From: JBGVMW01 sp045125095
Lineage (GTDB): Bacteria; Bacillota; Clostridia; Lachnospirales; Lachnospiraceae
Length of the DNA stretch: 5,862 nucleotides
Direction: 5' to 3'
NCBI GenBank assembly: GCA_045125095.1
Contig: JBGVMW010000123.1
Location: 1-5,862, forward strand
In this document: positions 5,199 to 5,862 of the stretch, in pieces
Position numbering within the stretch: position 1 is the first letter of the stretch
Layout of the letters: every line of letters starts with the position of its first letter
The notes under the pieces: generated by a model
What the model was told of the DNA's origin: nothing
Databases searched by the model: none
What the model saw: the letters and a program-made list of their open reading frames with translations, nothing else
Translations under genes and position numbers: made by a program

Positions 5199-5741
5199 CT
5201 ACCTCCTTTCAAATCTTGGTTTGACACCATACTTTTTATAAAGTTCTTCCCAAATCGCATCACCAAGTTTTATGAGAACCTCACGTTCGTTAGAACCATT
5301 AAAATACTTCTTAACAATTTTAGGGTTCAATTCTACTAATAGCTTGTTATATTCATAGCTGAATGTTTCAAACTCTGGAAGTCTCTCTATCTGTTCATTA
5401 TATTCTAACACGTATGTGCCGTTTTTTCCACAGGTTCTAAATGAATTAGCTTTATGCTTAACAAGTAGATACAAATCTTCTGGTGATGGAGGGGTGCTCA
5501 ATGGATGGTTGTGCGTTACATCAAGTCCTTTCATCTTGCTTAGTTGGTATTTTGTAAATTTTATTGTATCTTCAATTCCTAATTGACAAAATACTGCTTT
5601 ACCATTTTTGTCAAAAGCAACAGCAACCTCATAATCAAGTTTTCCTATTTCTTTTTCTACCTCTGAAAGTCCTTTGTTCTTGTAATCATAATATCTTGGA
5701 TTGCTCTTATTATTATTTGTAATTAACTCAAACTTCGCACA
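5199..5741 (-). pseudogene. Phage minor head protein, C-terminal part with JAMM-like domain
   Basis: An open frame of 180 codons runs from just after TAA (5742-5744) to TAG (5199-5201). It lacks a start codon before Met70 (ATG 5534), so only the C-terminal part of the gene remains. The sequence NNKSNPRYYDYKNKGLSEVE, KEIGKLDYEVAVAFDKNGKA, then residues 75-89 VTHNHPLSTPPSPED and the closing GDAIWEELYKKYGVKPRFE resemble the C-terminal extension of SPP1 gp7-like head-morphogenesis/minor capsid proteins of clostridial phages. H77, H79, S86 and D89 are arranged like the HxH...SxxD metal-binding motif of JAMM/RadC-type domains, one residue shorter in the loop. The N-terminal head domain was lost at the right-hand junction. 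A product starting at Met70 would begin only five residues before the HNHP motif, without the preceding strands. Homology is recalled, not searched. Confidence 0.7.
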
Positions 5742-5752
5742 TTAAAATGTGC
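5737..5752. repeat. Inverted repeat at the head-gene breakpoint
   Basis: GCACATT (5737-5743), AA, AATGTGC (5746-5752). Similarity to the phage head protein ends inside this element, and the stop codon that closes the frame (TAA, 5742-5744) is part of it. It may be the subterminal hairpin of an insertion sequence or the insertion site itself. Confidence 0.7.
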
Positions 5753-5811
5753 CTATGCACCTTGAAAATTCAATAATAACTGGCATAAAAATAGCATGAA
5801 ACCAATGGTTT

Positions 5812-5820
5812 TGATATAAT
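5812..5820 (+). promoter_or_regulatory. Extended -10 promoter for the right-edge gene
   Basis: TGATATAAT is a perfect extended -10 element (TGnTATAAT) on the plus strand. No good -35 lies 16-18 bases upstream, which an extended -10 can tolerate. The start codon at 5857 is 36 bases downstream. Confidence 0.5.
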
Positions 5821-5856
5821 TAAGTTACCACACAAAATAATACAAACCGGAGGCTC

Positions 5857-5862
5857 ATGCTA
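5857..5862 (+). CDS. Start of a gene cut by the window edge
   Basis: GGAGG at 5849-5853 is followed after CTC (3 bases) by ATG CTA at the very end. The spacing is short for this ATG, so an initiation codon a few bases later, outside the window, is also possible. Only two codons are visible, so the product cannot be read; a transposase or TnpB is a guess from context. Confidence 0.35.

Larger units (their letters stand above)
4090..5741 (-). mobile_element. Decayed prophage head-gene module
   Basis: Four co-directional phage-type genes are packed as in a Siphovirus-like head operon: minor head protein, small Cys-rich protein, DUF2829, major capsid protein. Stop/start spacings are small (the Shine-Dalgarno site of the second gene overlaps the stop of the first). 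Two genes are truncated and one has two nonsense codons. No terminase, portal, protease, tail or integrase gene is present in the window, so this is a fragment of a dead prophage or of a deletion derivative. Confidence 0.75.
5742..5862 (+). mobile_element. Probable left end of an insertion sequence (partial)
   Basis: Phage coding sequence stops abruptly near 5741 and a short non-coding stretch with a promoter, ribosome binding site and plus-strand start codon follows, opposite to all other genes. That is what the end of an IS carrying a transposase or TnpB-type gene would look like. The hairpin at 5737-5752 would fit an IS200/IS605-type end, but no terminal repeat or coding sequence is available to prove it. 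A second small dyad, AAACCA-A-TGGTTT, lies at 5799-5811. Confidence 0.3.

Noticed and set aside
1..5862. CRISPR array, tRNA or rRNA genes
   Set aside because: No regularly spaced repeats, cloverleaf with a GTTC loop and acceptor pairing, or rRNA-like sequence was seen on either strand.

Overview
The window looks like chromosome of a low-GC Gram-positive anaerobe of the Clostridia (Lachnospiraceae/Ruminococcaceae-like). This rests on AT-rich composition, strong AAGGAGG-type ribosome binding sites, and protein families typical of gut Clostridia. Every convincing gene is on the minus strand. A single start site on the plus strand sits at the extreme right edge. The genus is an inference; there is no rRNA or other marker.

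Left part (1-3221), a host-type accessory block. From upstream to downstream on the minus strand: a leader with an 11-bp inverted repeat reaching the start codon, a complete MATE-family multidrug exporter (1510-2835), an AraC-family regulator with a C-terminal GyrI-like effector-binding domain (641-1510, translationally coupled to the exporter), and a short remnant resembling a zinc-ribbon protein (446-580). An independent 69-residue LSm-like small protein (137-346) follows with its own -10 box. The exporter and regulator look like a drug-sensing/drug-export operon.

Middle part (3170-4085). A complete GNAT acetyltransferase of the phosphinothricin N-acetyltransferase type (3389-3946) is read from one or two promoters (4057-4085 and 3997-4025). 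It is followed by a short unidentified fragment (3222-3347) and a rho-independent terminator (3170-3219). The main promoter starts just past the stop codon of a broken phage capsid gene.

Right part (4090-5741), a decayed prophage head module. In transcription order it holds: the C-terminal 180 residues of a minor head/head-morphogenesis protein ending in a JAMM-like HNHP...S..D domain; an intact small Cys-rich protein with a TTG start; a DUF2829 gene (the family of the Thoeris anti-defence protein Tad2) with a phage-type N-terminal extension, interrupted by two in-frame stop codons; and the C-terminal ~136 residues of a major capsid protein. Scaffold and capsid N-terminus are missing, and the break lies at a perfect 16-bp palindrome. 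The head protein is cut at 5741, at another inverted repeat, after which plus-strand sequence with an extended -10 box, a GGAGG site and an ATG begins. This is probably the end of an insertion sequence whose gene lies outside the window.

The most noteworthy observation is the DUF2829/Tad2-like gene, whose whole reading frame can still be followed through one TAA and one TGA, the latter exactly at a conserved Trp. I see no clearly new multi-gene system. The window reads as drug-resistance cargo beside phage and IS debris.
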